A stretch of DNA of 64,000 bases from Aporrectodea caliginosa (GCA_020284085.1 JACEVL010000132.1:574501-638500), one strand, 5' to 3'; shown: positions 35,475 through 45,689, counted from the stretch's first letter. Notes: generated from the sequence alone by a model not told the origin. Program-made: numbers and translations.

Positions 35475-35890
35475 ATTAACTTGCATTCCTTTCATTACCT
35501 TACCTAACCCTGTATACCGTCCGTTCGTCTGTTCTTCTATCGGGCCATCATCACTCGAATTTCGACCCGAAGGCCGACAGGTAATTCAGTGATAAAGCCG
35601 CAGCACAGTTTAATGGTCATGGAGTACATTGGCAAAAAAACAGGCTATAGATAAACGGTGTGCAAATGCTCGGAGAGAGTTCGTGACCTGCAATGGAGCC
35701 TCTAGGAATGCCGTCGATATTTTTAAATCGTATATGCATAAGACACCGTTGAGATCCTAATAAAACTGAGTGAATATAGCGACGGTCGTATTTAGAAGAG
35801 GCTTCGATGCAAACAGACGAAGTGGCCTTCAGTCGACAGCTCACGGGCTATTGATGGCACGCTCTGTCAAGTGTACGAAAACCACAACGG
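35475..35890. other. intergenic, nothing recognised
   Basis: No exon or repeat recognised. Confidence 0.3.
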
Positions 35891-35894
35891 CCAT

Positions 35895-36195
35895 GAGAGA
35901 GAGAGGGAAGGAGAGAGACAGAGACAGTGGCACAGGAAGGAAGGAGACAGAGAGAGAGAGGTGGAGGGCAAGAGCAATGCAATAAAAGAGAGAAAGAGAG
36001 AGAAAAAAAGATAGAGGCAGACAGACAGACAGAGACAGTGACAGAGATAGAGACATACAGACAGACAGAGACAGACAGACAAAGACAGACATAGATAGAG
36101 AGACAGAGACAGAGAGACCGAGAGGGAGAGAGAGGGAGATAGGGACAGAGAAAAGAGAGCAAAGAGAGAGAGAAAGAAAGAGAGAGAGCAGAGTT
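35895..36195. repeat. GA/CAGA-rich simple repeat
   Basis: GAGAGAGA and GACAGACAGA units on the plus strand, imperfect. Confidence 0.94.
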
Positions 36196-37147
36196 AAGCC
36201 GGTCCTGAATCAATACATTTCTGCGTGGGGCGGGTGGTAGACAGGGGAACAAGAGAGTCCTTGCACGCAGCTCTCGAGGTCTCTATGTCAGTCCTAGATC
36301 TTTACAAAGACAGATTGCTTAAATTAGCATAGTTAATAGTTATGCAATTCTCTGCGCAAATGTTGAAGGAACTTGTCCCACAATCGGAGCAGATTATTAC
36401 CTCGATTTTGTTCTTCGCCTGCATATCGATACTCAACTTTGCATATGTAGCCTGACTTTTATAGAGCTAATTCGAGGAGCCTCTCAAAGCGTTTATGATT
36501 TTCTTTGTTTTCGCAACGATTTGTCTTATTATAAGCCTGCGTTAAAGAATTCGACTCTTGGTGTATCGGGTTACGTTATAGCCAGCCAAGTTCCAATCCA
36601 AGAATGACCAGTTACGCTACCGTTACAGCAACGTAAGCCATGAACTTTTGATGCCTATATCTCACCATCCGTCTGTCCACTCCTTGAAATGAAGACGTTT
36701 TAGACGAGACCAGAACGATCAATTCATGCGCAATCAGATCAGTTGCGAAACCGATTTTAGCAGAAGAAAACGAGTTCGAACGAAAGTTTCGGTTGCTATA
36801 CATATAAATGGCGAGGATTTGAACCGGTAATAGACATTCGATCTTCAGTTGAACTCAAGGCTAAACGTATTGCAAACATTGTAAACATTGGACGTATTAA
36901 TTTCCATAACTTATCAGTTAACTTAATGCAATCTTCTCACAGAATTGTTTGTTAAATACTCAAGTCCTTACGCTGGATGGAGTGCAGTATACGGATGACT
37001 TGTGACCGAATTTAGGTGCAATAGACTCGCTGAAGTTGCTGCGTTTGTCACTGAAGTGAATACAAATGGCAGTTCATTGTTTTGACGAGGAACACATTTG
37101 GTGCCATCAGCGTAAAGCCTAACAAGATATCATCTTGAGGATTCTTC
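36196..37147. other. intergenic, one weak exon candidate
   Basis: Between the convergent genes. At 36333-36455 a phase-0 frame after TAG encodes 40 residues with a hydrophobic run IITSILFFACISILNFAYVA and a stop. It could be a membrane-anchor exon of the Ig gene, but the upstream sequence lacks a pyrimidine tract, so I do not annotate it as coding. Confidence 0.25.
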
Positions 37148-37155
37148 GTTATTCG

Positions 37156-37540
37156 CAGTGCCGGATTAGGACTTGGTAAGGCCCTAAGCTACATAAAGCT
37201 TGCTGACCATTGTTAAAAATTACACCAGAATACTCACAAAACTCGAAAACATAATAATGCCTTTCAATTAGGCCTAATTAATAGCAAGACATTTAGAGTG
37301 AAAAATTCGAATTATTTTCAAATGAATGCATTTACTGATGACATATATATCATTTGGTTGGCTTGATCTTTATTATAGATTTTAATATAGTATACAATGG
37401 AAACAATATTTAATTGTAATTTTTAAATAATTTTAACATTCATTAATATAGGCCTATATAAAAAAAATGCTTTGGAGGCCTCTGCGGATTGTGAGGCCAT
37501 ATAAGCTGCAGCTTTTTGCGTAATGGAAATTCTGGCACTG
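37156..37540. mobile_element. hAT-type MITE with 8-bp target duplication
   Basis: 385 bp, left end CAGTGCCGGATTAGG, right end read inward CAGTGCCAGAATTTCC, perfect duplications GTTATTCG at 37148-37155 and 37541-37548. Non-coding, AT-rich inside. It lies just 3' of the lectin/CUB gene and may overlap its 3' UTR. Confidence 0.9.
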
Positions 37541-37831
37541 GTTATTCGTATAAACCCAGGTTGCTAATCAAGCCTCTACTTAGCCTACTTTTCCGGCGTA
37601 TTGTTGAAACAATCGCATGAGACCGTGCATTGGCTACTTCCTCTCCGTAACACTTGGAGTGGTAACGCGGTCTTAACACCAGACAGAACAAGAAAAGCCC
37701 GCTCTTACAAACGCATCTAGCAATCAGTTTTCTTCATTCGCCAGATGGCGACAAGAGCAGCTCAATCTCCATATTATGGCACTGCCGCCTCAAAGCTTCT
37801 TGCTGATCGATACTCCTTTCTCCATCATGGT

Positions 37832-38270
37832 CTACCCGCTCGACGAGTTCCACTGGAGATCTTCGGGACTCTGCGACTTCTCATCAAACTCAGGGCAGAA
37901 CGGAACTTGTTCGAGCGGTCTGCAGTTATGTCGGTACTCGACTGAAAATCCCGGGCGATCCATGTGACCATTCTGGGCGGACACGCTGCCCCCGGAAGCG
38001 AATACTGCGGGGGCAGTGGTGGTGTCGATGGCCGAGGAGCTATCGGTTGAGGGTGCTTTAACATCGTACCCTCTTCCGGGTGATGAGGAGGAATCGTGGC
38101 TGGCGGAGGTGAGTGGATGGAAGCCGCAGACGTGTGCGTACTCGTATTGGTTGTTGCCGGCTGCGTTGAACAGTTTCTTTCCCTCTGGTCCGAAGGCTCC
38201 GTCGTTTAGAACGTCCAAATGGGTGGCATAGGTCGACTCACGAACACACACGGCAGCATTTCCCCTTCGT
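37832..38270 (-). CDS. SUEL-lectin/CUB membrane protein, exon 7 (cytoplasmic tail)
   Basis: Terminal coding exon, residues 347-492. Acceptor ATATCTGCAG|A at 38271; its first base completes an Arg codon (AG|A) in phase 2. The stop is TAG at 37834-37832. The tail is Ser/Pro-rich and polar (SHDSSSSPGRG, STDSSSAIDTTTA) with tyrosines in RESTYATHL, NNQYEYAHV and GFSVEYRHN, which could be phosphorylation or endocytic sites. None is a strict ITIM or ITAM. It opens with basic residues (RRGN) after the membrane segment, fitting the positive-inside rule. No catalytic domain is present, so any signalling would go through adaptor binding. Both other phases meet stops early in this exon, which makes the phase assignment firm. 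Confidence 0.78.
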
Positions 38271-38274
38271 CTGC

Positions 38275-38745
<471 letters not shown>

Positions 38746-38761
38746 GCTAATTTGGACTTGC

Positions 38762-38849
38762 CTTGTATGGCAGGCGATAACGATGGCAAGCATTGCCACT
38801 CCAATCACAACACCGAGGATCAAACCCGTTACGACAGCCACCAGAAGTC
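38762..38849 (-). CDS. SUEL-lectin/CUB membrane protein, exon 6 (transmembrane segment)
   Basis: 88-bp exon encoding residues 318-346. The segment LLVAVVTGLILGVVIGVAML followed by AIVIA is a single long hydrophobic helix, with small-xxx-small pattern GLILGVVIG that favours helix packing. Acceptor GATTCGTTGCAG|GA at 38850. The donor is GC: ACAAG|GCAAGT, at 38761-38760. It is the only donor that keeps exon 7 open; the nearby GT would put exon 7 in a frame that stops after ten codons. Type I topology follows from the signal peptide and extracellular modules upstream. Confidence 0.8.
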
Positions 38850-38962
38850 CTGCAACGAATCACTCTGCCATTATAAGATTCGCCGTTATCTTAAAACGGT
38901 CTACATGGAAACATCTGCTTGTGAAACAAAAATTCGGCTTAAACATTAAAGTCGTTATTTTC

Positions 38963-39075
38963 TAGTCAGACATACATGCAGACAGACAGACATACAGATA
39001 GACAGACAGACACACAGACAGACAGACATACAGACAGACAGACAGGCATGCTGACAGACAGACAGACAGACAAGA
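38963..39075. repeat. (CAGA)n simple repeat
   Basis: CAGACAGA units in intron 5 of the lectin/CUB gene. Confidence 0.9.
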
Positions 39076-39095
39076 TGGCTGTATAGAGCGCTTAC

Positions 39096-39155
39096 CGTAA
39101 TGAAAGTCGTCTCTTGGTTTCGAGGAGAATGTGTAGGTTGCTGGTTGGCCTGGTT
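39096..39155 (-). CDS. SUEL-lectin/CUB membrane protein, exon 5 (juxtamembrane stalk)
   Basis: 60-bp phase 1-1 exon, residues 298-317, encoding EPGQPATYTFSSKPRDDFHY. Acceptor GACTGCTGTAG|AA, donor TACG|GTAAGC. It is a short polar stalk between the CCP-like module and the membrane. Called from its flanking sites and exact phase; a removable module of this size could be alternatively spliced. Confidence 0.6.
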
Positions 39156-39369
39156 CTACAGCAGTCAATGTAACAAGAACACAGCTAGTAAAATCGTTAA
39201 CAGGGTTTGAATATTCTCAAAGCGTCATTTACGCTACGTCTTCTGCAACATCTATGCATATTTGATATTATTAATATTACATATGATTTCAGAAATATAC
39301 ACTGAAGTCTGAATGATTCTCTTAAAATGACCGCAAACCTTGGAAGAGAAGATTAGCAATAAAACCTGA

Positions 39370-39735
39370 AGGCAAAAACTAACAGACAGAGATAACAACG
39401 TAGAACGAGAGAGAAAGAGAGAAAGAGAAAACGGAACAGAGGAAGATACAGAAGTCGATATATATATTATATATATATATATAGCATATAGCAGGAGCGT
39501 GTACAAAAACTACATACAGAGACGGATACAGAGATGGAGACAGAGACAGAGATAGACAGACACAGACATAGACACAGACAAAGACACAGAGACAGAGACA
39601 GAGACAGGGACAAAGACAGACAGAAACAGAGACAGAGACGGAGATAGGGATTGAAACAGAGACATTAACAGAGACATTAACAGAGACAGATAGAGAGACA
39701 GACACAGACACGTAGACAGAGACAGACGGAGGGCG
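39370..39735. repeat. GA and CAGAGA-rich repeat with (AT)n
   Basis: GAGAAAGAGA run (39405-39430), TATATATA at 39460-39483, and CAGAGACAGA units at 39520-39730. In intron 4 of the lectin/CUB gene. Confidence 0.92.
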
Positions 39736-39756
39736 TGACGACGTGTTACAACTGAC

Positions 39757-39912
39757 CGATGGCTGTGCAGTTGTCGACCTTTCCGAACCATGCGCTTCCT
39801 TGGCAGACGATGTGCCAGGCCTGAGTCGTGTAGTTGCAGGAGATGACGGCCGTATCGATGGATCGCTTCAGCCACGAGGCCCTCGGAACCAACGGATCGA
39901 CGCAACCAACGG
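39757..39912 (-). CDS. SUEL-lectin/CUB membrane protein, exon 4 (CCP/sushi-like module)
   Basis: 156-bp phase 1-1 exon, residues 246-297. Acceptor TACTTTGTAG|CC at 39913, donor ATCG|GTCAGT at 39757. Four cysteines (CVDP, ISCNY, IVCQG, VDNC) with a Trp-Phe-Gly before the last Cys (GSAWFGKVDNC) follow the order of a sushi/CCP module, C...C...C..G.W....C. It is shorter than a typical 60-residue CCP and lacks the usual Gly-Tyr segment, so 'CCP-like' is the safe name. One N-glycosylation sequon, NYT. Binding partner unknown. Confidence 0.75.
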
Positions 39913-39995
39913 CTACAAAGTACATCACCAAAACGAACAATCTATTAGACATTCAGCTTAGCTTAAATATCTATAACGTATGTCTAATGGCCACA

Positions 39996-40125
39996 CAACG
40001 AAATGTACGTGTGTTTGTATGTATGTCGGTATGTATGTACGCATGTTTGCATGTATGCCTATGTGTATGTATTTGTGCATGTATGTATTTATGTGTGTAT
40101 GTGTGTATGTATGTATGCATCTATG
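39996..40125. repeat. GTAT-rich simple repeat
   Basis: TGTATGTATG units, imperfect, in intron 3 of the lectin/CUB gene. Confidence 0.88.
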
Positions 40126-40189
40126 CACGAAAGTTGGGCTCAGATTTTGACTGGTGATCTTTTATTACTTCTGTCCACTGCCTAAAGTC

Positions 40190-40282
40190 GTCCCTCGAGG
40201 TGCTCACGCTGGGAGCGACACTGAATACTTCTACTGCTGGAGGCGCATTATAAGTATCCAAATACAATACAATACAATAAGA
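40190..40282 (+). mobile_element. LINE/SINE 3' tail with (ATACA)n end
   Basis: GGGAGCGACACTGAATACTT, then GGAGGCGCATTATAAGTATC and AATACAATACAATACAAT; same tail as 2995-3066. Confidence 0.65.
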
Positions 40283-40464
40283 TTTGGTTGATATGTTGAA
40301 TATGAAGGAGCAGACACTAGTTGATGAGGCGAGGACTTAGTTATCTTCGATCATGTAATTGATAATAATCTTCGTTTATTATTTCAAACTGACACAATGC
40401 AGGATGATTACAAATCAGTATGAACGGATGATCACAAGTTATAACAGGAGTCTAATTTAACTTA

Positions 40465-40667
40465 TGTGGGACGCGGTGGTGTAGCGGTATGTCCTGTGCC
40501 TTGTAACAGGAGGGTCGCAGGTTCGAATCTACCTCAAGCCACTGCGTAGCGACCTTGGACAAGTTGCTTACCCATAATTGTCTGTGAGGAAGGCAACGGG
40601 AAACCACCTCACTCATCTCATCCCCGGGTGGCGTAAAAGCCAATGGACCTGCCTTCGGGCAGAGAAC

Positions 40668-40753
<86 letters not shown>
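40465..40753 (+). mobile_element. tRNA-derived SINE (family A) with expanded (ATC)n tail and 11-bp target duplication
   Basis: Head GACGCGGTGGTGTAGCGGTA, B box AGGTTCGAATC, body GACCTTGGACAAGTTGC, then CGGGAAACCACC, ending in about 28 ATC units (40668-40753). It is flanked by perfect 11-bp duplications AATTTAACTTA at 40454-40464 and 40754-40764, the hallmark of LINE-machinery insertion. The microsatellite is therefore the expanded 3' tail of the SINE. Confidence 0.93.
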
Positions 40754-40754
<1 letters not shown>

Positions 40755-40804
40755 ATTTAACTTACACGGCAGCCATGCAAGGCGCCCATCACGTCCTACT
40801 ACTA

Positions 40805-40942
40805 GTAACACTCTGTCACGTAGATCGGAAGATCAGCCAACGCCATCTGGCGAATGAAAGGCTGAGTCGACCTCTGGGAGGGTATGCCCGGAAGCGATCC
40901 CGCCTACGTGCTGATCTTCTGATCTACGTGACAGAGTGTTAC
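40805..40942. repeat. 33-bp inverted repeat (hairpin)
   Basis: Arms 40805-40837 and 40910-40942, GTAACACTCTGTCACGTAGA at the outer part, with one mismatch in 33 bp and a 72-bp loop containing the SINE B-box region. Near-identity of the arms suggests recent origin. Confidence 0.85.
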
Positions 40943-40984
40943 CAATGAAGGTGCGGCGCTTATAAGGCGTGATGCACCGAGTCA

Positions 40985-41055
40985 GGCTTGTATCGAGCGC
41001 CTCTGAGTAGAACCCTTGAAGAGGCGCCATATAAATCTTATGATTGATTGATTAC
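40985..41055 (+). mobile_element. LINE/SINE 3' tail
   Basis: CGAGCGCCTCTGAGTAGAAC, CCTTGAAGAGGCGCCATATA, then ATTGATTGAT. It lies only about 30 bp downstream of the CUB exon donor. Confidence 0.7.
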
Positions 41056-41084
41056 CATAAACCCCTCCCCATGATCAGACTGAC

Positions 41085-41468
41085 CTTCATAGTTGACGAC
41101 GAAGTAGACCTGTTCCTCATTCATCCGAAAGTTCATCATCGTCACTTCCACCTGGTTCGTCTCCGAGACGTAGACGCTTCGTTCCCGGGTTCGACTCCCG
41201 CAGACGGTCGTGGCCGTCGACAGGGTCGGCTCCTGAAACCTCGCATACACGTGGCACACGACCCCAGCGTCCGTCAATCGATAGATGACGCCAAAGTCGA
41301 TGAGGACCAGTTTGACCCTTTGACCCCGCGGCATCGTTATCAACCATGGACAGCGCGATGACCCGAATTCGTGCTCGCTGGTCACTATACTGGCCAGGGT
41401 GCCCGACTGACCGCTGACCGGGATGTCGCCCAGGTACTTGCAGGCGCTGGACGTCGTTCGATTCTCAA
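41085..41468 (-). CDS. SUEL-lectin/CUB membrane protein, exon 3 (CUB domain)
   Basis: 384-bp phase 1-1 exon, residues 118-245, a whole CUB domain in one exon as is common. Seen: first Cys in SSACKYLGD, the typical VSGQSGTLASIVTSEH strand-turn, second Cys with aromatic in SRCPWLITMPRGQRVKLVLI followed by DF, and the second Cys pair CHVY...VCG. The end EEQVYFVVNYE matches the closing 'GF.a.Y' strand of CUB domains (FVVNYE). Acceptor GTGCATTTCAG|TT at 41469, donor GAAG|GTCAGT at 41085. CUB domains mediate protein-protein contact in extracellular and complement-like proteins. The Ca-binding Glu/Asp/Asp trio is not clearly complete. Confidence 0.85.
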
Positions 41469-41610
41469 CTGAAATGCACAAGTGACACATGTACATTTGC
41501 AAGCGTGCATTTCAGTGCACGTGAAGCTGTTGTCTGCATTTACATGTATACTTGTAAATCTGTACGCAGAGTAAGAGCTTACACATAGTCTCCGACACTG
41601 TTCGTACTTT

Positions 41611-41680
41611 GTCAGTGCCAGTCCAAAGCCTGGATGAAAGAGGAGGGTGACGCTAATGATCTTTGTAATCACTGAGTATC
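41611..41680 (+). repeat. dispersed ~70-bp repeat (foldback-element arm)
   Basis: GTCAGTGCCAGTCCAAAGCC, then TGGATGAAAGAGGAGGGTGA and ATGATCTTTGTAATCAC; single copy of the arm seen at 48541-48610. Confidence 0.75.
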
Positions 41681-42144
41681 GTCAAACTGAAACTACTTAC
41701 TTAGCTTGCACATCTTCAGATTACCTTGAGACGCACCTTTTAGATATTTCGATAGCTAGCGCTATTGGGTTGGTTCTTAAAAGATGCCCTAAAATATATG
41801 CCGAGGTTAAGACAACTATGTCGCCAACACTTCCATGGCTGCATCTGGGCTAGGTTAAACACTTCTGTATATATGTATTTATCCAGACAGCTTCAATAGA
41901 TCGAAGAAATTAACTGGTTCCGTCTGTACTGTATTGAAATGTCGACAAAGTCAGTTAGATTAAATCCTACATTATCAAGATTAACTGGAGTTGGTTCAAC
42001 TAAAGTCGTAATGGATGAAACTTCATTGAATCCCATATGAGTTAAATCTTAATAAAAATAATAATAATAATTTTTGTTTTATTATCCGGATAGTTTCTAA
42101 GAACCTGAAGGATTATATTTACCGCTTGTAAAAGAGTAAAATAA

Positions 42145-42365
42145 TAATAATAATAATCGTTTGATAATTCAAACTGACAAGTACGCAGTAAGATTACATG
42201 ATATATAATAAAAAAAATAACAGATGATAACAAGTTTAACAGGAGTCGAATTTAACTGTATGGCAGTCCTACTACTCATTTTACAGTGGCCCCTATAGGG
42301 AGTTGAAAGCTAAGTCAACCTTATATGGGGTAGCGGGTATCGAACCCGCGTCCTTCTGATCACGT
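42145..42365 (-). mobile_element. SINE (family B)
   Basis: On the minus strand: GCGGGTTCGATACCCGC (B-box-like, 42329-42345), GTTGACTTAGC, TACAGTTAAATTCGACTCCT, TACTTGTCAGTTTGAATTAT, then a (TTA)n tail at 42142-42154. Next to it a (GTAATC)n run at 42365-42387. Confidence 0.75.
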
Positions 42366-42519
42366 AATCGTAATCGTAATCGTAATCTCCAAACTTCTAA
42401 AGCGCCACTCGAAAGCCAAGCGCAGGGCACCAGCTTATTCACGAACGCTTCTTGCCAGGGTGTTAGTATTCAACCATCTCCCGGTCCCAAAATCTTAAAA
42501 AATCTTAAATCCTGTTGGA

Positions 42520-43150
42520 TCGAAATGAATTGGATTCCGATGATCCCTCCGTTGAATTTGATTGAATTGGATCGAAGTGAGTCGTAACAGATCGAATTGG
42601 ATCGAAATAAATCGGATTAGGACGGATTGACTTATTCTAATCAGAATAGAATTGCGAACGGCGTTCACGGTGGTGCAATGCATTACAAATCTCGCATTGC
42701 GACGGCGGAAAAGCCTCCACAAGGTCCACGAGTTCCTTTTGACTCCTAGGTTCCGGCTCAACACGTCAAACGACGCCAGATGGAACGGCGTTGCGTGCCA
42801 TCCGTCTCATTCCATTCTCCAGTCTCCCTACGTTTTACCAGCGCGCCTTCGATCGCACGTATCGTGCCCTGATTATAGTCGTTTGGGGGCGAGCCCGGAC
42901 CGGATCTCGCGCCGTCGGTCGAGATTAAAATCGTGCCGGAAACATTCAATTACTTCCCGGCAGCCATTGCGTTGCGCCGCCGCAATGATTTCTGGGCCAG
43001 ATGGACCGGAAGCATCTTCCAAGTCGATTCCATCTTTGACGGTGACAATTTCGTATCGCGTCATACGTGAGCTGACTGCGATTGACCGGTCGAGATTTCT
43101 GCCGTCGGCTTTTCCGCGTATGTCATACATACATATTGGCGACATGCCAT
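42520..43150. other. GC-rich block, no gene recognised
   Basis: Compositionally distinct segment in intron 2 of the lectin/CUB gene. It contains a 166-codon plus frame (42652-43152) and a 90-codon minus frame with ATG (43145-42873). Neither has a recognisable domain or splice support. The minus frame starting MSPICMYDIRGK is acidic/basic-balanced and might be a real small ORF or an extra exon, but I cannot support it. Confidence 0.3.
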
Positions 43151-43464
43151 AATGTACAGGCGGTTGCTGGAGTCATAAGCGACCGCAAAGTGGCTTGCTG
43201 TGTAATATATGTCAACTGTTCGCTTTTGTGCCTGATTGTAGGTCTCACTGTTTCTGCTTTATGGGCAGACTGTTTCTGTGGTCTGTGTGAGCGTTTTGGA
43301 CAACCTGTCAGTGTTTTGTGGAGATGAAAGTGATCTGGAATGGACCGTATACCGGAACTTAAAATTGTGTGCAGCCAATTCAGACGGACAGCAAATGGTG
43401 AAGGATACTACCTGATAAAATCACAGTAAAGACTGCTTGGTCGAATCTTTACAGACGCTGTTGT

Positions 43465-43560
43465 AATTGTAACTGAACATTTATATAGCGCCACTCAAAG
43501 AACAACATGATCAGAGAGCTCTATGCACTAGCCTGTATGATGTTAAATGTTATTGAGAAC
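43465..43560 (-). mobile_element. LINE/SINE 3' tail
   Basis: ACATTTATATAGCGCCACTC, the reverse of the shared tail. Confidence 0.5.
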
Positions 43561-43984
43561 TAGAATAAATATCAGTTAGCAAAAATAATGCACATTAACC
43601 GATAAGAGCCACCAATGGCGGGGCCACGCTAAAACGTGGAGACCAACCAACAGATTCCCATCAACAGATTCAATTTCAATTAAATTAAATTCAATTCAAT
43701 TTATTGATCCGAAACAACAAAAGAAGAAACAAGCAGTAAAATGGCGTGGAATGACACATTTCCTATTACTTGTAAGACATGTTTCATATACTTAATCAAC
43801 ATAATATTATTGTCAGGTTGAGAACAATGGGCACCCAGAAGGGACTATATTCCTGCTGAGAAGGGGCCTATTTTTAACAAATGAAGTGGGTAAAAGTGGG
43901 TAAGATGGCAACATGTTCAGAGTCTCTGGAAGACGTGCACCAATTTGAAAAGTAAACTTTTCTTTTTTATTCTTAATTCAATTG

Positions 43985-44150
43985 AAGCTGAAGATTTCCG
44001 TTGATCAATCAATATTCGTTTATTGAAAATAATCAAGTTGACACAGCCGCAACTCAATAACAGATAATAGAACAGTTTACAGCTATTTTCAGGGCGACGG
44101 ACCAGCCGGGGGCCAACCAGTCTGCCCGCCCGGGGCCTTCTCATTAGTTT
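43985..44150 (-). mobile_element. SINE 3' part
   Basis: ATATTCGTTTATTGAAAATA, AGTTGACACAGCCGCAACTC, AATAACAGATAATAGAACAG. It shares its terminal region with 31603-31680 and 48336-48382. Confidence 0.5.
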
Positions 44151-44247
44151 TAATACTTGTTCATATTATAGAGGAGTCATCGCGTCACTTCAAGAGAGAT
44201 TTGTCAGAGGCCCTCAGGTTTGGACGTGGCAGGATGATAATTAGGCA

Positions 44248-44701
44248 CAAGGCCGCATTAAGGGGTGCTAAAGGTGCTGCAGCACCCGGGCCCGCTGCAG
44301 TTTTGAGGGGCCCGCATTTTCGGCAGTGAAGAAATTTTTATTGTGCCTTAGACTATATATTAACTTACTGTTAAATCTAGCGAAATTGCTGCAACATAAA
44401 TAAATACCAAGTAATAATTAATTTAATTACTTATTATTATTATTTGACATAAATAAATACGGAGTCACAATATTAATGTAATTAGACTACTAATTTACCT
44501 GACACTAATCATTGCGTGTACACAGTACAGATAGTAATGAAACGTTAATTGCATATAGTGTCTTTAGGCAGTTAATACTCACTAGTAGGCCCCTAAGCAT
44601 GCTATAAATAGGTGCATGGTGGACCGGTGGTTGTGAGAGGGCCTTTGGAAGGTAATTACACTCATGGCACCCTGGCCCGCATTAGCCTTAATGCGGCCCT
44701 G
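44248..44701. mobile_element. hAT-type MITE with 8-bp target duplication
   Basis: 454 bp. Left end CAAGGCCGCATTAAGG; right end read inward CAGGGCCGCATTAAGG. Perfect duplications ATTAGGCA at 44240-44247 and 44702-44709. Located in intron 2, only 31 bp from the 3' edge of the lectin exon. Confidence 0.93.
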
Positions 44702-44731
44702 ATTAGGCAAGTCACCGCTGAAGACTCCTAC

Positions 44732-45013
44732 CTTTCTGACACGTGAAGTCAGCCTCTAGGTAAGCGAGCAGGTCCTTTGGACATGGCTGTAGGTCGTGAA
44801 GCGTCGTATCCGGAATGGACACCTGGCAACTGCGTCTTCCGGAACATCTCCGGTCCACGTGGTAGAGGACATCCGCCCAGCATCCAACGTAGTAGTCAGA
44901 GGTCAAGCATTGACCTTTACTCATTCGTCCGTAACGGGCTGAATGCATTACGATGATACTGCCGCGTCCACACGACACATTGAAAGAATTCGGAAAGCAG
45001 TACTCACGGACGT
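44732..45013 (-). CDS. SUEL-lectin/CUB membrane protein, exon 2 (SUEL galactose/rhamnose-binding lectin domain)
   Basis: 282-bp phase 1-1 exon, residues 24-117. The domain shows the SUEL family pattern: first Cys and strand NVSCGRGSIIVMHSARYGR (the 'ANYGR'-like sugar-contact motif, here SARYGR), then GQCLTSDYYVGCWADVLYHV, then RRCSGRRSCQVSIPD, and the closing DLLAYLEADFTCQK, equal to the 'K Y L x V x Y x C' ending of the family. The Asp-Pro-Cys element appears as LQPCPKD. Acceptor TTTTTCTCAG|AC at 45014, donor AAAG|GTAGGA at 44732. Sugar binding at the cell surface is expected from the family but not shown. Confidence 0.92.
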
Positions 45014-45044
45014 CTGAGAAAAACAAAAGTGCACTACAATGTAT

Positions 45045-45115
45045 GTATGTATATGGCCATTTATATAGCGCCTACAAGAAACTCACGAAGGCGCTAAACG
45101 TGATACCCAACAGAT
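45045..45115 (-). mobile_element. LINE/SINE 3' tail
   Basis: CATTTATATAGCGCCTACAA, then GAAGGCGCTAAACGTGATAC, minus-oriented copy of the shared tail. Confidence 0.5.
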
Positions 45116-45204
45116 CTAAACAGATGCGTTGCAATTACAAGCGTTGCGATTCAGTGAGATTGTTAATTCACATATGCTACGCTAGAGTGAATTATTCTTG
45201 GAAG

Positions 45205-45504
45205 CAAGGGCCGGATTAACACATAAGCCAACTAAACCATGGCTTAGGGCTCCACAACGTTTTGAGAGTCCCAAATATCAGGGAAAATTAAATCAAATTG
45301 TACCAAGGTCCTAACTGACAAAATGACAATGGTAAATGCATGGTATTGTCATTTAGACAATATTTCGTTATAAAAAATCGTTTACGTACTGTTCGAACTT
45401 TATGTTCAGAGACACATACGCTTGCTTGGCTTTGGGGCTAGGGCCTCCGGATATCTTAACCCGGCTCTTGGCTTAGGGCCCCTGGAAGTCTTAATCCGAC
45501 CCGG
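45205..45504. mobile_element. hAT-type MITE with 8-bp target duplication
   Basis: 300 bp. Left end CAAGGGCCGGATTAAC; right end GGAAGTCTTAATCCGACCCGG. Perfect duplications CTTGGAAG at 45197-45204 and 45505-45512. The interior has GGCTTAGGGC repeats. In intron 1 of the lectin/CUB gene, about 190 bp upstream of exon 2. Confidence 0.9.
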
Positions 45505-45689
45505 CTTGGAAGTTAAATAATACAACTTCTAAGCCTCTTCAGCCAATCTGGTTCAGGTCCCCGTCCAGAAGCATAATCCGACGATTCTTATCTTCCAGCA
45601 CCGAAGCCATTCTCGTTTCTAAGATTACCAATGACAGAGAAAACACGTCGTTTAAAAATTACCTACAAATAGCAGTACGGACTGTAGAA

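Larger units (their letters stand above)
40365..40970 (-). mobile_element. SINE (family B), interrupted by a nested SINE
   Basis: Host copy occupying 40365-40464 and 40765-40970. On the minus strand its order is TCCGGGCATACCCTCCC near the head, then AGCCTTTCATTCGCC, GGCGCCTTGCATGGCTGCCG, and a 3' end AATAATAAACGAAGATT. Relatives are at 42145-42365 and 57960-58245. The head here carries an unusual 33-bp inverted repeat, annotated separately. Confidence 0.7.

Noticed and set aside
36333..36455. Membrane-anchor exon for the Ig gene
   Set aside because: Phase and hydrophobicity fit, but there is no pyrimidine tract before the AG and no homology; left as a hypothesis only.
41044..41361. 105-codon plus-strand frame
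   Set aside because: Antisense shadow of the CUB exon.
42652..43152. 166-codon plus-strand frame in the lectin/CUB intron
   Set aside because: No recognisable domain; an overlapping minus frame of 90 codons is also open, and no splice or homology support exists. Kept only as a GC-rich block.
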